This document shows, one piece after another, positions 12,192 to 24,320 of a stretch of 64,000 nucleotides of DNA. The notes under the pieces were generated by a model. That model saw nothing but the letters and a program-made list of their open reading frames with translations. It did no database searches and had not been told where the DNA came from. The stretch's first letter is position 1; each line of letters starts with the position of its first letter. The position numbers and the translations under genes are program-made. Source of the stretch: Datisca glomerata (lineage: Eukaryota > Streptophyta > Magnoliopsida > Cucurbitales > Datiscaceae); contig QANY01002976.1 of the NCBI GenBank assembly GCA_003255025.1, forward strand, positions 1,426,001 through 1,490,000. Reading direction: 5' to 3'.

Positions 12192-12990
12192 ATGTCGAGC
12201 CCTCTTGCATCTATACTGAAAGAAAACAAGCTTGATGGAACAAATTATGTTAACTGGAAACGCAGCTTAGACATTATCTTAACTGTTGAGAGAATCAAGT
12301 TTGTCCTAACGGATCCTTGTCCATCACCTCCTACTGAAAGTTCTAGTAATGAGGAGAAAGAAGCATATTCGACATGGAATAGGAAGGATGAGTTGGCTCG
12401 TTGTTACAAATTGGCTTCAATGTCTGATGTGCTGCAACAACAACATCAATCCATGTTTACTGCAATTGATATTATACACTGGACGACCAACAAAACCGGA
12501 AGCCATTAAGGCTCTTTGAACGTTAAAATGATAATTGGAACTCTTATGAGGGACCATTTGTTGAAAGTAATTGGACACCTTAACAAGATGGAGATCCTAG
12601 GTGCTGAAATACATGGGGAAACCCAAATTGATTTGGTATGAGCAACTCTGTCGAATTCGTTTAACCAGTTTAAGGTAAACTATGTGATGAATAAACACCA
12701 GTGGACCTTGACTGAGTTGATTGGTCAGGTGGCAGAGGATATACTGAAAACACAACCTAGCGTGAATATTACCCAGGCTTCTTCTTCTCTTGGGATTAAG
12801 CCTAAACCCAAGAAGATGAAAAAGAAAAAAGAAGGTTTCTAAACAAGTGGAACTAAAGAAAACGAAGGAGAGAAAGAAGGGTAAGGGTAAATGCTTTCAT
12901 TATGGTAAGACTGGTCACTGGAAAGTAAACTGTGAGCTCTTTCTAGCAAAGAAGAACAAAGGTATGCAGTACATATACATCATTGAGTCG
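12192..12990 (+). pseudogene. Copia element 1 gag with zinc knuckle, broken
   Basis: The open part (12192-12506) begins MSSPLASILKENKLDGTNY and contains NWKRSLDIILTVE, typical of the UBN2-type gag of plant copia elements. A frameshift near 12480 ends it. The rest continues in other frames: EILGAEIHGE, then NKHQWTLTELIGQVAEDIL, then a Lys-rich stretch, then a zinc knuckle around 12893 in which the second Cys is Tyr (KCFHYGKTGHWKVNC). The protein would be the capsid of the element. It is related to the gag at 47671-48129. Confidence 0.85.
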
Positions 12991-13424
12991 TGTTTAGTTG
13001 GTGATTCTATTGGATCCTAGTGTGTAGATTCTGCAACCACCAATCACATTTGTAATTCTTTGTAGGGGTTCCAGGATACTAAGTGAAAGGGTACTGCAAG
13101 TTGTTCTGGGAACTGAGGCACGGGTTCCAGTGGTTTCTGTTGGCGTTGTAACTCTTTATTTTGATAGTTTTAGGAGCATTACTTTATCAAGCTGTGTTTA
13201 TGTACTGAATATTAGATGAAATTTAATTTTTGTTTCTTTTCTTTGTTTGGAAGGATACAATTTTAATTTTTTAAATGTTTTAACTATTAAAAAGAATAAA
13301 AATATTTGTCAATGGTTTGTATTTTGTTACTCCTAAGAAGTTTATGTTTCATGATACTAAAGTTGATAATGGTTAACATATTATCCACAAACGTAGAAAA
13401 GTTTCTCACACTAACGAAACATAT

Positions 13425-14407
13425 ATGTGGCACTTACGTCTGGGTCATATAAATCTAAATATGATCCAAAGACTCGTAAAAGATGGACCTCTTAGCTCTT
13501 TAGATTTAATGTCTTTACCAGTCTGTGAATCATGTATAGAAGGTAAAATAATCAAGAGGCCTTTCAAGGCAAAAGGACATAGAGCCTCAGAACCATTAGA
13601 GTTAGTACATACTGATATGTGTGGATCAATGAATGTCTAGGCTAGAGGTAGCTTTGAGTATTTTGTCACGTTCACTGACAATTACTCAAGATATGGCCAC
13701 ATATATCTAACGCATCATAAATGCGAAACCTTTGAGAAATTCAAGGTGTTTAGAGCGGAAGTTGAAAAGGAATTAAACAAACTGATTAAGTCTCTTCGAT
13801 CAGATCGAGGAGGTGAATATCTCTCTAGAACATTCACAGACTACTTGATAGAAAATAGGATTACATCTTAACTCACTGCACCTGGGACACCCCAACAGAA
13901 TGGTGTAGCTGAGAGGAGAAACATAACTCCCTTAAATATGGTACGATCTATGATGAGCTATTCAACTCTCCCCATTTCATTTTAGGGATATACCTTGGAG
14001 ACAGCTGCATACATTTTAAACCTTGTGCCTTCTAAGGTAGTATCCAGGACACCACTAGAACTATGGACTGGTCGTAAATCTAGTTTATGCCATCTTCATA
14101 TATGGGGTTGTCCAGCACATGTGCTAAGGAAGAATTCTACTAAATTAGAGTCTAGGTTGAAAGTATGTGTTTTGTAGGATATACAAAAGGAACGAGAGAT
14201 TATTTGTTTTATAGTACTGAGAAGCGAAAATTGTTTGTAAGTATAAATGCTATTTTCTTGGAAGATGACATAACAAATTTTAAATCTAGAAGCAACATTG
14301 GCATAGAAGAGTTAGGTGATAAAAGCACTAATGTGCAAAACCAGTCAGAAGAAATTCAGAAAGTTATGGAGATTCACCCACCTAAGAGATACACGCTCTT
14401 GAGATAG
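13425..14407 (+). pseudogene. Copia element 1 integrase, broken
   Basis: The first frame gives the His/Cys domain (HLRLGHINL then CESCIEGK). After a stop replacing a Gln codon at 13638 comes the catalytic core with FTDNYSRYGH, SLRSDRGGEYLS and GVAERRN, carrying the DDE-type acidic residues. Further stops stand for Gln (near 13870) and Trp (near 13984). The conserved WGCPAHV follows at 14103. A frameshift leads into FVGYTKGTRDYLFY. It would insert the cDNA into the genome. Confidence 0.88.
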
Positions 14408-14429
14408 ACTTTTGAGGATATCCATGAAG

Positions 14430-15330
14430 AGCATGACTTAGATCCCAAGAACTATGTAGAGGATTTAAATGATGTAGATGCAAACCAATGACAAAAAGCA
14501 ATGAAATCCGAGATGGATTCCATATACTCCAATGGAGTATGGGAGCTTATAGAAGCACCTGAAGGGATTAAAACCATTGGGTGTAAATGGGTTTACAAGC
14601 GGTAGCGAAGCATAGACGGGAAGGTGGAAACCTTCAAAGTTAGGTTTGTTGCGAAAGGGTATACTCAGAAAGAAGGGATCAACTGTGATGAGACTTTTTC
14701 ATCGGTAGCTATGCTTAAGTCTATACGGATATTATTATCCATTGCGGCTTATCTTGATTATGAGATTTGAAAAATGGATGTCAAGACCGCATTTCTTAAT
14801 GGCAATCTTAAAGAAAATATTTTTATGTCTCAACCTGAAGGATTCGTTGTTGAGGGTCAGGACCACATGGTCTGTAAATTGCATAGGTCCATATATGGAC
14901 TTAAGCAAGCCCCAAGATCGTGGAACATAAAATTTGAACAAGCATTCAAATCATTTGGTTTTGATCAAAATCCTGATGAACCATGTGTGTATAAGAGGAA
15001 GGAAGGAAGGAAACATGATTATTTTCTTGATTCTTTACGTGGATGACATTTTTCTTATCAGAAATGATGTAGGATTAATGTCAAATGTGAAATTATGGTT
15101 GTCTAATAATTTTGATATGAAAGACTTGGGAGAGGCAGCCTATATACTTGGGATTAAGTTCATACGTGATCGTAAATCTAGAAAGATATACTCATCCCAA
15201 ACTGCGTATATTGATAAGATTCCGAAACGGTTCGCAATGCAGCATTCTAAAAAGGGTTTATTACCTTTAGACATGGGATCCATCTATCCAAGGATCAGGG
15301 TCCTAATACACAAGATGAGATAGATAACAT
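14430..15330 (+). pseudogene. Copia element 1 reverse transcriptase, broken
   Basis: MDVKTAFLNGNL at 14774, IYGLKQAPRSWN near 14890, and YVDDIFLIRND near 15040 are the conserved copia reverse-transcriptase blocks, including the catalytic YVDD. A frameshift near 15030 separates the first two from the last. FDMKDLGEAAYILGI follows at 15112. Upstream, at 14500-14640, is the usual MYSNGVWELIEAPEGI-type start with a stop in place of an Arg or Lys codon. Confidence 0.9.
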
Positions 15331-16020
15331 GAAAATAGTTCCTTATACTTCAGTAGTGGAAAGTCTTATGTATGATATGTTGTGTACCATACCAGATATT
15401 TGTTTCGCAGTAGACATGGTCAGCAGATATCTATCGAATCTAGGACGAGAGCATGGGATAGCTTTAAAGCATATATATCTAAGTATCTTAGGAGAACGAA
15501 AGATTATATGTTTATCTATCATGGTGAGGATCTCATACCCAAAGGGTATACGAATTTAGATTTCAATCTGATAGAGACTCAAGAAAATCTACCTTGGGAT
15601 ATGTGTTTACTCTGGAAGGCGGACCAGTCAGCTGGAGGAGTGCAAAACAGAATTGTATTGTGAACTCGACCATGGAAGCTGAAATATGTAGTTGCTTCTG
15701 AAGATGTAAAGGAAGTTGTCTGGCTGCGCAAGTTCTTATCTGAGTTGGAGGTTGACAAGATTGAGAAACTCCAGATCATAATTTACTGTGATAACACTAG
15801 AGCAATCGCGTAATCCAAGGCACCTCAAAACCATCGCGAAGGCAAGCACATAGAGCGAGAGTATCATCTTATTAGGGAAATTGTACAACGGGAAGATATA
15901 GTTGTCTTTAAGATTGCTTCAGTAGAAATCTAGCAGACCCACTTACTAAGACTTTAACTACTAGTGGCTTTGAGTCTCATTTAGAGAATATGGGTGTTAG
16001 ACTTGCATTAGATGTGCTTT
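15330..16020 (+). pseudogene. Copia element 1 RNase H and pol C-terminus, broken
   Basis: VPYTSVVESLMY at 15340 opens the connection region. [12 protein letters not shown] sequence (15672), CDNTRAIA (15789) and HIEREYHLIREIVQRED (15850) are RNase H blocks. Several frameshifts are visible. The last part reads in pieces toward the LENMGV block before the polypurine stretch at 16021-16036. Confidence 0.85.
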
Positions 16021-16036
16021 AAGGAAAGTGAAAGAT

Positions 16037-17435
16037 TGTTAGAATTGTGCCCTAAAAGCACGAGATTCTATGTAATATTGACGATTTGTTTTATGAAGAA
16101 TTTATAAATTGACTTTCTAATATATATATATATATAGAACATGTGAACATTTTTTAATAGAAGGTCCACAACCATTTTGTACTTATTTTATGTACGATGG
16201 AGTTTAGCTCATAGGTANCACATAGTTAGGTATAAACTGAGAGTTCATTATGACTTATAAATAATTAATTTTCACAGCCTAGTGAAGCTAGACACTTTAC
16301 TAAGAAAAGACTGTAGTACATCGACTCTATTATGTAGACTGACTTATCTTGATCATTAGGTAGATTACCTAGTTAATGTGCTAGTGCATTGGTATGCACT
16401 GAAAGAACCAATGAGTTTAATTTTCTATAAAGTACTATCAAATAAAAATCAAGACCCATTGCTATTTTTTATGAGTGTTCTCATTCTTGAAGAGGGTTAT
16501 GAGTTTATATTTAATAACTTAGTTATTTTGATCTTTTAAAAAGGAGACTCTAAGAGTCAACATATTCTGTAGGTTGGATAACTGGGCTATTGGATAGGGA
16601 GTCTATAGATTTTCAATAGTAGAATTCATAGAAATTTTTAAATAACTGAAATAGTACCTCTTAAGTAATTCATTCATGTGGTCATAGTAAACTAAATGCT
16701 TAGTATCTATAGTGGAGTACTAAAGATTTGATAAATTTTAATTGATGCATCAAATATGAAATTATCATAATTGACCGGTAGAATAAATTTGGAACCTAAG
16801 GATACTAAGAAGTGTATAATTATTAGGTCGATAGTACTTCACCTAATTATACATGGTACTATATTATGGAGGAGCATTACATAATGAATAATAGGTCAAA
16901 GATCGTTACATCAAGTAATATAAAATACGTTTGGAGTTCAATTATGATTTTATAGTGGAGTTAATCGTAATTAATAATTAATAAATCTGATTATGCGTAT
17001 AATCGGTAGAATTTATTAATTATGTAGCTAAGAGTATTTTTATCATTTCGGTTCCCTTACTAGTCTCGAATTTAGGTTACGTCATGACTAGACTTATTTA
17101 ATCAACATGTGGCATGGATACCCTATAGTCAACCAAATGTTTTTAAAAAACTAACTTAGTCTTTTTTATTAAGGACAATGATTAATTAAAATTAATTAAT
17201 TAAATTTAAAAAAATTAAATTAATTTTTTAGTTAATAAACCATGGTTTGTGAAGGTGTGTTTTTATATTTTTAAATAAAAAAATGAAAGAAGTTTTCTTC
17301 TTCTTCGTTTTTTTAAATTGCAAATTGAAAAAAAAAATTGTTCTTCTGAAAAACAATGGCGAACAAAATCGAAAGTGAGCGAATCATTCTTTTCATGTTT
17401 TTTTTTTTACTTTACTTGGGAAATAAGACTTGGGT
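16037..17435 (+). repeat. 3' LTR of copia element 1, truncated
   Basis: It starts TGTTAGAATTGTGCCC and follows the 5' LTR up to about 17435 (GGGAAATAAGACTTGGG), where similarity stops. About 190 bp of LTR end are missing. It contains an ambiguous base near 16218. Confidence 0.85.
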
Positions 17436-20400
17436 CTTTCTCTCATTTTTCAACCTACTAACCAATATTATAAAAAGTTCAGAACTAACTCTAGAATTTA
17501 ACAATAAATCTATAAATTCATACGTTGAACTAAAATTTCATAACCCACCCACAACATGTTCATAAATAAAAATTCAGAAATTGAAAATTTCAATCAACGC
17601 ATAAATTGAGAAAAACACACAAGCAACTAAAATTTTTAATATCAATCATACAATAACAAAGTTATTAAATTTTGTGGAACAGAACATTCATAAAATTAAT
17701 ATTTTCAAGAGATGAACAATAAAATTTTGAGAGATTGGATGAGTTAGAAATCTAGAGTTTTGAGAGATGTAATAGTATGAGAGAGATATTACAAATTTGG
17801 TAAACATATGATACAAGATCTAGGGTGATTTAGCTTAAACTCTACTGCATGTGCTTCAAGGGTGATTTAGCTTAGATTCTTATAATCAGTTGAAATACGT
17901 ATATATCTACAAATTTCTTACCGAATATCATTGCACATGAACTCTCACATTCATGTAATTTTTTTTGCGATCTCACTTTCAGGTTAATTTTGTAGGAATT
18001 TAAAATAACAGTAATTTATCCTTTGAAAATATGCTCTTTAATACACAATAGCTATGGATCCCATACTATGCCATTGATAGTGTAGATAGAACTATTTTGG
18101 TACACAATAGCTTAAGGGCATTTAGCTTTCTGATTTTTTTTCAAAAATCAGGATAATTTGTCATGAATCAATTTGGTACTTACTTTGCACAGTAAGCAAC
18201 AATATTTTATGCACTTTTATTATTTTTGTACTAACATATCATAGAACTTAGTTATATGTGTTGTTTCTTTTCCTTATTCCCTTGTTTTACCATGCTATAA
18301 TTTGCTCTCGTGGTGTTATCTGCATTTGGGTTAAATAAGGCATTGAGATTACTAGTTTATCTAGCTTATTTTTTCTCATTTTATTATTAAACATGTCAAA
18401 TTTAGTTTTCTTTACACAGTTTATTATCTTCGTAATAATTATTTTTTTAAGAGTTGTAATAATTATTTTTTAAATTATGTCGTTATAATTAGTTTATTTA
18501 ACAATAACGTTATTACGATCGAGACAACTCTCTCATTAAGTTTAATCAATATAGCACGTGTTATTAGTGATGAACCGCACCTATTACATGTTAAATGTAA
18601 AATGTATTATCAACTAATAGTGAAGTATAACATTATTATCAGTTTATCTAACAACTCAAACACTCTATAACAAGATCATGACGCTTCTAGCTCCACAGCC
18701 ACTACTTTCCGGTGATTGGTGTTACATCAGTGTTTCATGAAATTATTAAAACGTTGTTCTTAATTTGTTTTTGCTGAAAAAAACTAATAAACTTATTCAC
18801 TGCACTTTCTTTTGAATGGTTTAGTTATGTTTTGTTGAAAAGCATTGTGGAAATAGTTTTTATTTTTGCAACAATTATGGGTTTCTGGCATGTGCATGGA
18901 TACTTTCTGCCTTTTGTATTGACTATACTCTACGAAGCTAAATTTATTATTATTGGTATGTTATTAGTTTATTCTCATATTAATATTCGCACATTTAAAC
19001 AATCTAAAACAATGCTATTATGATCGAGCACGTCCCTTCCACGTGCTGCCCCACATACTAATCTCTAAAAAAGCCAACCGTTGTTGAAAAAGTATCAGGG
19101 TTCTAAAATCCTTTTTTTGCTTCACATGGGTCTTTGGGCTGGGATTTTTTTGAATAATTATGACACCATTCTGTGCATATCATTTGAGGTATATTCGTCT
19201 CAAATTTGATACATGTAACATAAATAATTTATATTATTTTGATGTAAATATGATTAAAATGAGGTACATGCAATAAAAATAAAGTACATCATGTTGAGTA
19301 TATCATTTTAGAGTACATATGACTTGAATGAGGCACATGTAATGTAAATAATGTACATCATTAACGTGTAGCACTATGATGTCCAACACTATTTTGGCAT
19401 AGCAACTTACATGATGTGTGACTATACATTCACCACGTAATTGAAAATATATTTTTTATTTATTAGTTTGCATGTCATGTGAGACCAAATACATTTTCAA
19501 ATTATAATAATAATGAGCATCATAGTATTACATAGTATTTTTCATTTTTAAAAGATATATATGTTATACTTTAAAAGTCTCTAAACTTCAGTTTTTTTTT
19601 TTTGCAATTAGTCAAAAACAAGTTAAATTTCTATGTTTAATATCATAAAGTAGACTAATATATGACTTAGATTAAGAATATACGCTTGAGATAAGTATAA
19701 ACTCCTAAGTTAGTGTCTGAGAGTTAGGATCAAAGATTTTAATAAATGTGTTATCCATTTTTCTTTTCATATGAAGAAAAAACGCAGTCACATATTTATC
19801 AGAATCCATAATCTTTGCTTTAATGAAAAATTTAGGCCACTGTGACAGTATCATATTCAAACAAGTTCCAGATCAAAATGTACGATGTCTTGGACTTTAA
19901 TTTAAGTGTGTCAAGGTGAGACGTGAGATTTGTTGCAAACATAAATTGTGTGGCTTTTATACTAAATTGGACATTATCTCCAAGTATGAAATCGTTGAAA
20001 GACAGATGAATTTGATCCAATGGTTTATACTAAAATTTTATAGTCTAACTCAACTCAAAAATTAATTTGAGAGTTGAGTGTTGTTTTAAGTTTATATTCT
20101 TAACTCAATAATTTTACTTAACAGATGATGGATTATTTCCTTAATACTCCCGCTATGTGCAGAGCGATCTTTTTACTCGATCATTGTCATGTGAAAAGGT
20201 ACTATAGACCAGTTGTGCATGACTTTCGTTTAAATAAGTTATGATATCATGTTAAACTCTTAGAGTTTAACTCAACTTAAAAGTTAAGTGTTGTTTTAAA
20301 TTTATATTCTTAACTCCATATTTCTACTTAGTCGACATGAGACTATTTTCTTAATAGTTTATGCGGATGTACATTTTCTTAAAGGGAATAGATTGAGTCA

Positions 20401-20943
20401 TTATTAACTCCCCGTCCTGAATTATATAGCATATATTGGACAAAAAGGAAATGAATGAAGAAAATTAACATGTGCATATTACCACACAGTACCATAAAAT
20501 GAAATTATTGCTGGAAAAAATATAAAACATATAGCATCATACGTGATGCAATCACGCCCACACAAATTTGACTATTATATGAGCCTAAACATGGTAGTTT
20601 ATATTTTATCATACTACAATTTCTTTATTTATTAGTTAAGACAAATCGACTTCTATATAATTTAGTTAAGTTTAAGATACCTTCTCATAAAATAAATTAA
20701 TTTTAAATCAAAAATTGAAATTAGACATAATATTATAAAGTAAAAATTGAAGATAAACAATAAGTCTAAGTCTACGAAATAGTATCTTGAAAGCATCTTC
20801 AAAAACATTCAAGTAAACGTAGTTGCAAATATTGATTATATTTTTATGTCTTTTGTGCACAAAATTCTTTCAAACTCTACAAATAGTATATACATTTAAT
20901 TACGAACGTTTCTTCTTTATCGGGTAAAAATGTGTAGACTATT
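17436..20943. other. AT-rich gene-free region
   Basis: No gene or RNA was recognised. A repeated word (GAGGYACATG and GTACATCAT) appears at 19190-19360. A roughly 100-bp segment containing TTATATTCTTAACTC occurs at 20045 and again at 20270. Open frames here are short and lack domains. Confidence 0.4.
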
Positions 20944-22615
20944 TCTCACTGTTATAAAAGAGTGAGTTTTTAGCTGCTTGTTTTCATGAAATGTCCATCA
21001 TGTCCCTGCAATCTGGGTTTATTTACTTGGTGGGTGTGCTTCGATTTGGCTTCAAAATTTGGGTAGAATGAGGGATGTGTCAGTCATTTTGGTGCAGTTA
21101 AGTGTTGATGGAGCCTAGACTGTTGGATCGCTATGATCATAGTCGTCGATGTGTTTCATATTTTGGGGTGGGTGAGGATGAATCTCGACCATCCGCGTGG
21201 TGGGTGGGATCGTATCTCAGTCGTTCATCACCTTTGGGTTATTGTTCTCAGTCGTCGGTTTCTTTTGTTAGGTGATCGTGTAGAAAAGAGAGAGGGGGCG
21301 ATTGAGAGAGCCTCTCGAAGCTTCAGCCATGGAGAAAGTCTTTCCAAGCTTCTGTTGGGAAGAGACAAGTGAGATCGGCATGAAGAGGGAACAATATCAG
21401 CTTGAAGGTTCATCGGGATGAAGAGAGAGACGCTCAAAGCTTCTCTATTAGAGAGTGAGCTGCCATGGGAGAAACTTTCAAAGCTTCTCAGTGGGGAAGA
21501 CTTGGCGATGCCGGCTGAAGGGTTTTCTGGGATGAGGGTTTCGTCCGGGTACGACCGTAGGAGCATCGGCGCAGAATCCATGGTTGTCAACGAAACTTCC
21601 AAATCTAATCGCGCGGTTCAAAATTTACGGCTATTTTCGATGGGATAGGAGGTAAGGATAATCTTAATCGTTTCATTTTTTATCTTTATTCGTATGCTTT
21701 TTCACCCAGATTAGACACATGTACGGGCTAGATTCTTGTAGGTTCCTGTCGTGGAGGTGCCTGAAGAGCCTTCAAAATTGATGAGCTTGTGAATACATTA
21801 GCACCCGTGTAAGTTCAGGTGTTGGGTCATGTGCCTTGACGTTGGGGGTTAAGGGGAGGGGGTATCTGCGCCATGTGCTGCTGCAGTTGACTGTCAGATG
21901 TAATGATGATTAGCTTATCTTATTTGATCGATATTTCAATATATATGTGTTCTGTGACAGTTAAGTCTGTGTTCACCTGTTTGTTTCTTAGGTTAGTAGA
22001 TGTTTGTTTTTCCTCTTGTATTTGAGCCATAAGCTTCATCAAAGTTAATTAACTGAGAAGAATCGATGCACATTTTCTTCTGGTAATGCTACATGAATAT
22101 GTTGTTGGTTTGAATTTCTGGTGCCTCTACGGTTTGGTTCTGTGGCTAAAATTTTGATTATGTTCATAACTTAACCATTTTAATAAGGACAATATATTTG
22201 ATCTTACAATTGAGAATAACTATGTCTTTAAGACTTTGACTATCGAGTCTACTGGTTCTTAAGTTGTTTTTCTTATTAAAATCCCATTATGTGAGTTTAT
22301 AAGGGAATGATTCTATTTCATTGTATTGATTCACGTAGACGGTTCATTACCTATACAAATTTTGTGGTGGTGTCAAATAGAGGTAGAAATAAAGGCTATT
22401 GATATTTCCTTCTCATAGAGTTTAGTTCTAATTAATTTTTCTTAGACATCCATCTTTTTATGTGATTTTTGAATCTGAAATAAATTGTATTCTAATACTT
22501 ATCAATTCTTTTGGTAGAAACTCTATGATGTTTAGCATCTCAAGAAGTAGTGCTGGTGGAAGTACATTCGTAGAGAGCTTGGTAATGAGAAATTTTAACT
22601 CGATGTGATGAGATA
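20944..22615 (+). repeat. 1.7-kb tandem duplication, copy 1
   Basis: It begins TCTCACTGTTATAAAAGAG and ends GATGTGATGAGATA. It aligns with 22616-24320 along its length with scattered differences. The first 700 bp are relatively GC-rich and leader-like; the rest is AT-rich. Confidence 0.85.
21418..21648 (+). CDS. Small hypothetical frame, conserved in both duplication copies (copy 1)
   Basis: This 76-residue frame contains WEKLSKLLSGEDLAM and AEGFSGMRVSSG. The equivalent frame at 23159 in copy 2 keeps the same reading frame for over 70 codons without indels, although many residues differ. No known domain was recognised, and the antisense strand is open as well. It may be only the leader of the element. 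Low confidence that it is translated. Confidence 0.25.
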   Translation: MKRETLKASLLESELPWEKLSKLLSGEDLAMPAEGFSGMRVSSGYDRRSIGAESMVVNETSKSNRAVQNLRLFSMG

Positions 22616-22889
22616 TCTTACTCTTATAAAAGAGTGAGTTTTTAGCTATTTGTTTTCGTGAAATGTCCATCATGTCCCATAATCTGGCCTTATTTACTCG
22701 GTGGGTGTGCTTAGAGTTGGCTTGTAAATTTTGGTGGAATGAGGGGTATGTTAGTCATTTTGGTGCAGTTAAGTGTTGATGGAGCCTGAACCGTTGGATT
22801 GCTATGATCATAGCCGTCGATGTGTTTCATATTTTGGGGTTGGTGAGAATGAATCTCGACCGTCCGTGTGGTGGGTGGGATCGTATCTC

Positions 22890-23085
22890 AACCATCTATC
22901 TCCTTTGGGTTATTGATCTCAGCCATCGGCTTCTTTTGTTAGGTGATAGTGTACCAAAGAGAGAGGGGGAGATTGAGATAGCCTCTCAACCATCTATCTC
23001 CTTTGGGTTATTGATCTCAGCCATCGGCTTCTTTTGTTAGGTGATAGTGTACCAAAGAGAGAGGGGGAGATTGAGATAGCCTCTC
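22890..23085 (+). repeat. 98-bp exact tandem duplication inside copy 2
   Basis: The unit starting AACCATCTATCTCC at 22890 repeats at 22988 without visible change, so it is younger than the surrounding 1.7-kb duplication. Confidence 0.85.
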
Positions 23086-23158
23086 CAAGCTTCTATTGGG
23101 AAGAGAGAAGTGAGATCGACAAGAAGAGGCAACAAGATCGGCTTGAGGGTTCATCGGG

Positions 23159-23428
23159 TTGAAGAGAGAGACGCTCGAAGCTTCACTTTTAGAGAGTGAG
23201 CCACCATGGGAGAAACTTTTGAAACTTCTCGGTGGGGAAGACTTGGCGATGACGGCTGAAGGGTTTTCCGGGATGAGGGTGTCTTCCGGCGATGACTGTA
23301 GGAGCGTCGGTGCAGAATCTGTGGTTGTCAACGAAACTTCCAAATCCAATCGTGTGGTTCAAAATTTGTGGCTGTTTTGTCTTTATTCGTATGATTTTTC
23401 ACCCAGATTTGACACATGTACAGGCTAG
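23159..23428 (+). CDS. Small hypothetical frame, conserved in both duplication copies (copy 2)
   Basis: This 89-residue frame is the paralogue of the one at 21418, with WEKLLKLLGGEDLAM and the same AEGFSGMRVSSG core. It runs on longer because the sequence diverges after NLWLF. No domain is recognised; it may be non-coding. Confidence 0.25.
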   Translation: MKRETLEASLLESEPPWEKLLKLLGGEDLAMTAEGFSGMRVSSGDDCRSVGAESVVVNETSKSNRVVQNLWLFCLYSYDFSPRFDTCTG

Positions 23429-24320
23429 ATGCTTATAGGTTCCTGTCGTGGAGGTGCCTGAAGAACCATCAGAACTGCTGAGCTTGTGAATAAATTAGCA
23501 CCCATGTGAGTTTAGGTGCTGGGTCATGTGCCTTGACGTTAGGGGGTTGAGGGGAGGGGGTATCTGTGCCATGTGCAGCTACAGTTGATTGTCAGAGGTA
23601 ATGATGATTAGCTCGTCTTATTGGATCGATATTTCAATATATATGTGTTCTGTGATAGTTAAGTCTGTGTTCACCTATTTGTTTCTTAGGTTAGTAGAAT
23701 TGTTTTTTATCCTCTTGTATTTGAGCTATAAATTTCATAAAAAGTTAATTACCTGGGAAGAATCAATGCACATTTTCTTTTGTTAATGCTACATGAATAT
23801 GTTGTTAGTTTGGATTTCTGATGCCACTACGGTTTGGTTACATGGCTAAAATCTTGATTATGTTTATAACTTAACCATTTTCATAAGGGTAATATATTTG
23901 ATCTTACTATTGAGAATAACTATGTCTTTAAGACTTTGACTATCGAGTCTACTGGTTCTTGGGTTGTTTTTCTTGCTAATATCCCCTTCTATGAGTTTAT
24001 AAGAGAATGATTATATTTCATTGTATTGATTCACCTAAACGGTTCATTATCTATACAAATTTTATGGTGGTGCCAAATAGAGATAGAAATAAAGGCTCTT
24101 GATATTTTCTTTTCATAGAGTTCATTTCTAATTAATTTTTCTTGGGCAGCCATCTTTTTATGTGATTTTTGAATTTGAAATAAATTTTTTTCAAATACTT
24201 ATCAATTCTTTTGGCATAAATTCTATGATATTCAGCATCTCAAGAAGTAAGTTTAGTGATGGTGGAAGTACATTCATAGAGAACTTGGTAATGAGAAATT
24301 TTAACTCGATGTGATGAGAT

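Larger units (their letters stand above)
8963..17435 (+). mobile_element. Ty1/copia LTR retrotransposon, element 1 (degenerate)
   Basis: The order is 5' LTR, tRNA-Met-type primer-binding site, leader, gag, protease, integrase, reverse transcriptase, RNase H, polypurine stretch and 3' LTR. Integrase before reverse transcriptase defines the copia superfamily. Every coding block has frameshifts or stops, and the 3' LTR lacks roughly its last 190 bp, so the element cannot move on its own. The left border is TGTCAG at 8963, inserted beside PMD copy A. No target-site duplication can be read because the right end is missing. Confidence 0.88.
22616..24320 (+). repeat. 1.7-kb tandem duplication, copy 2
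   Basis: It begins TCTTACTCTTATAAAAGAG, preceded by A, directly after copy 1. It ends at the same GATGTGATGAGATA word, after which unique sequence continues. It carries an extra 98-bp internal duplication. Confidence 0.85.
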
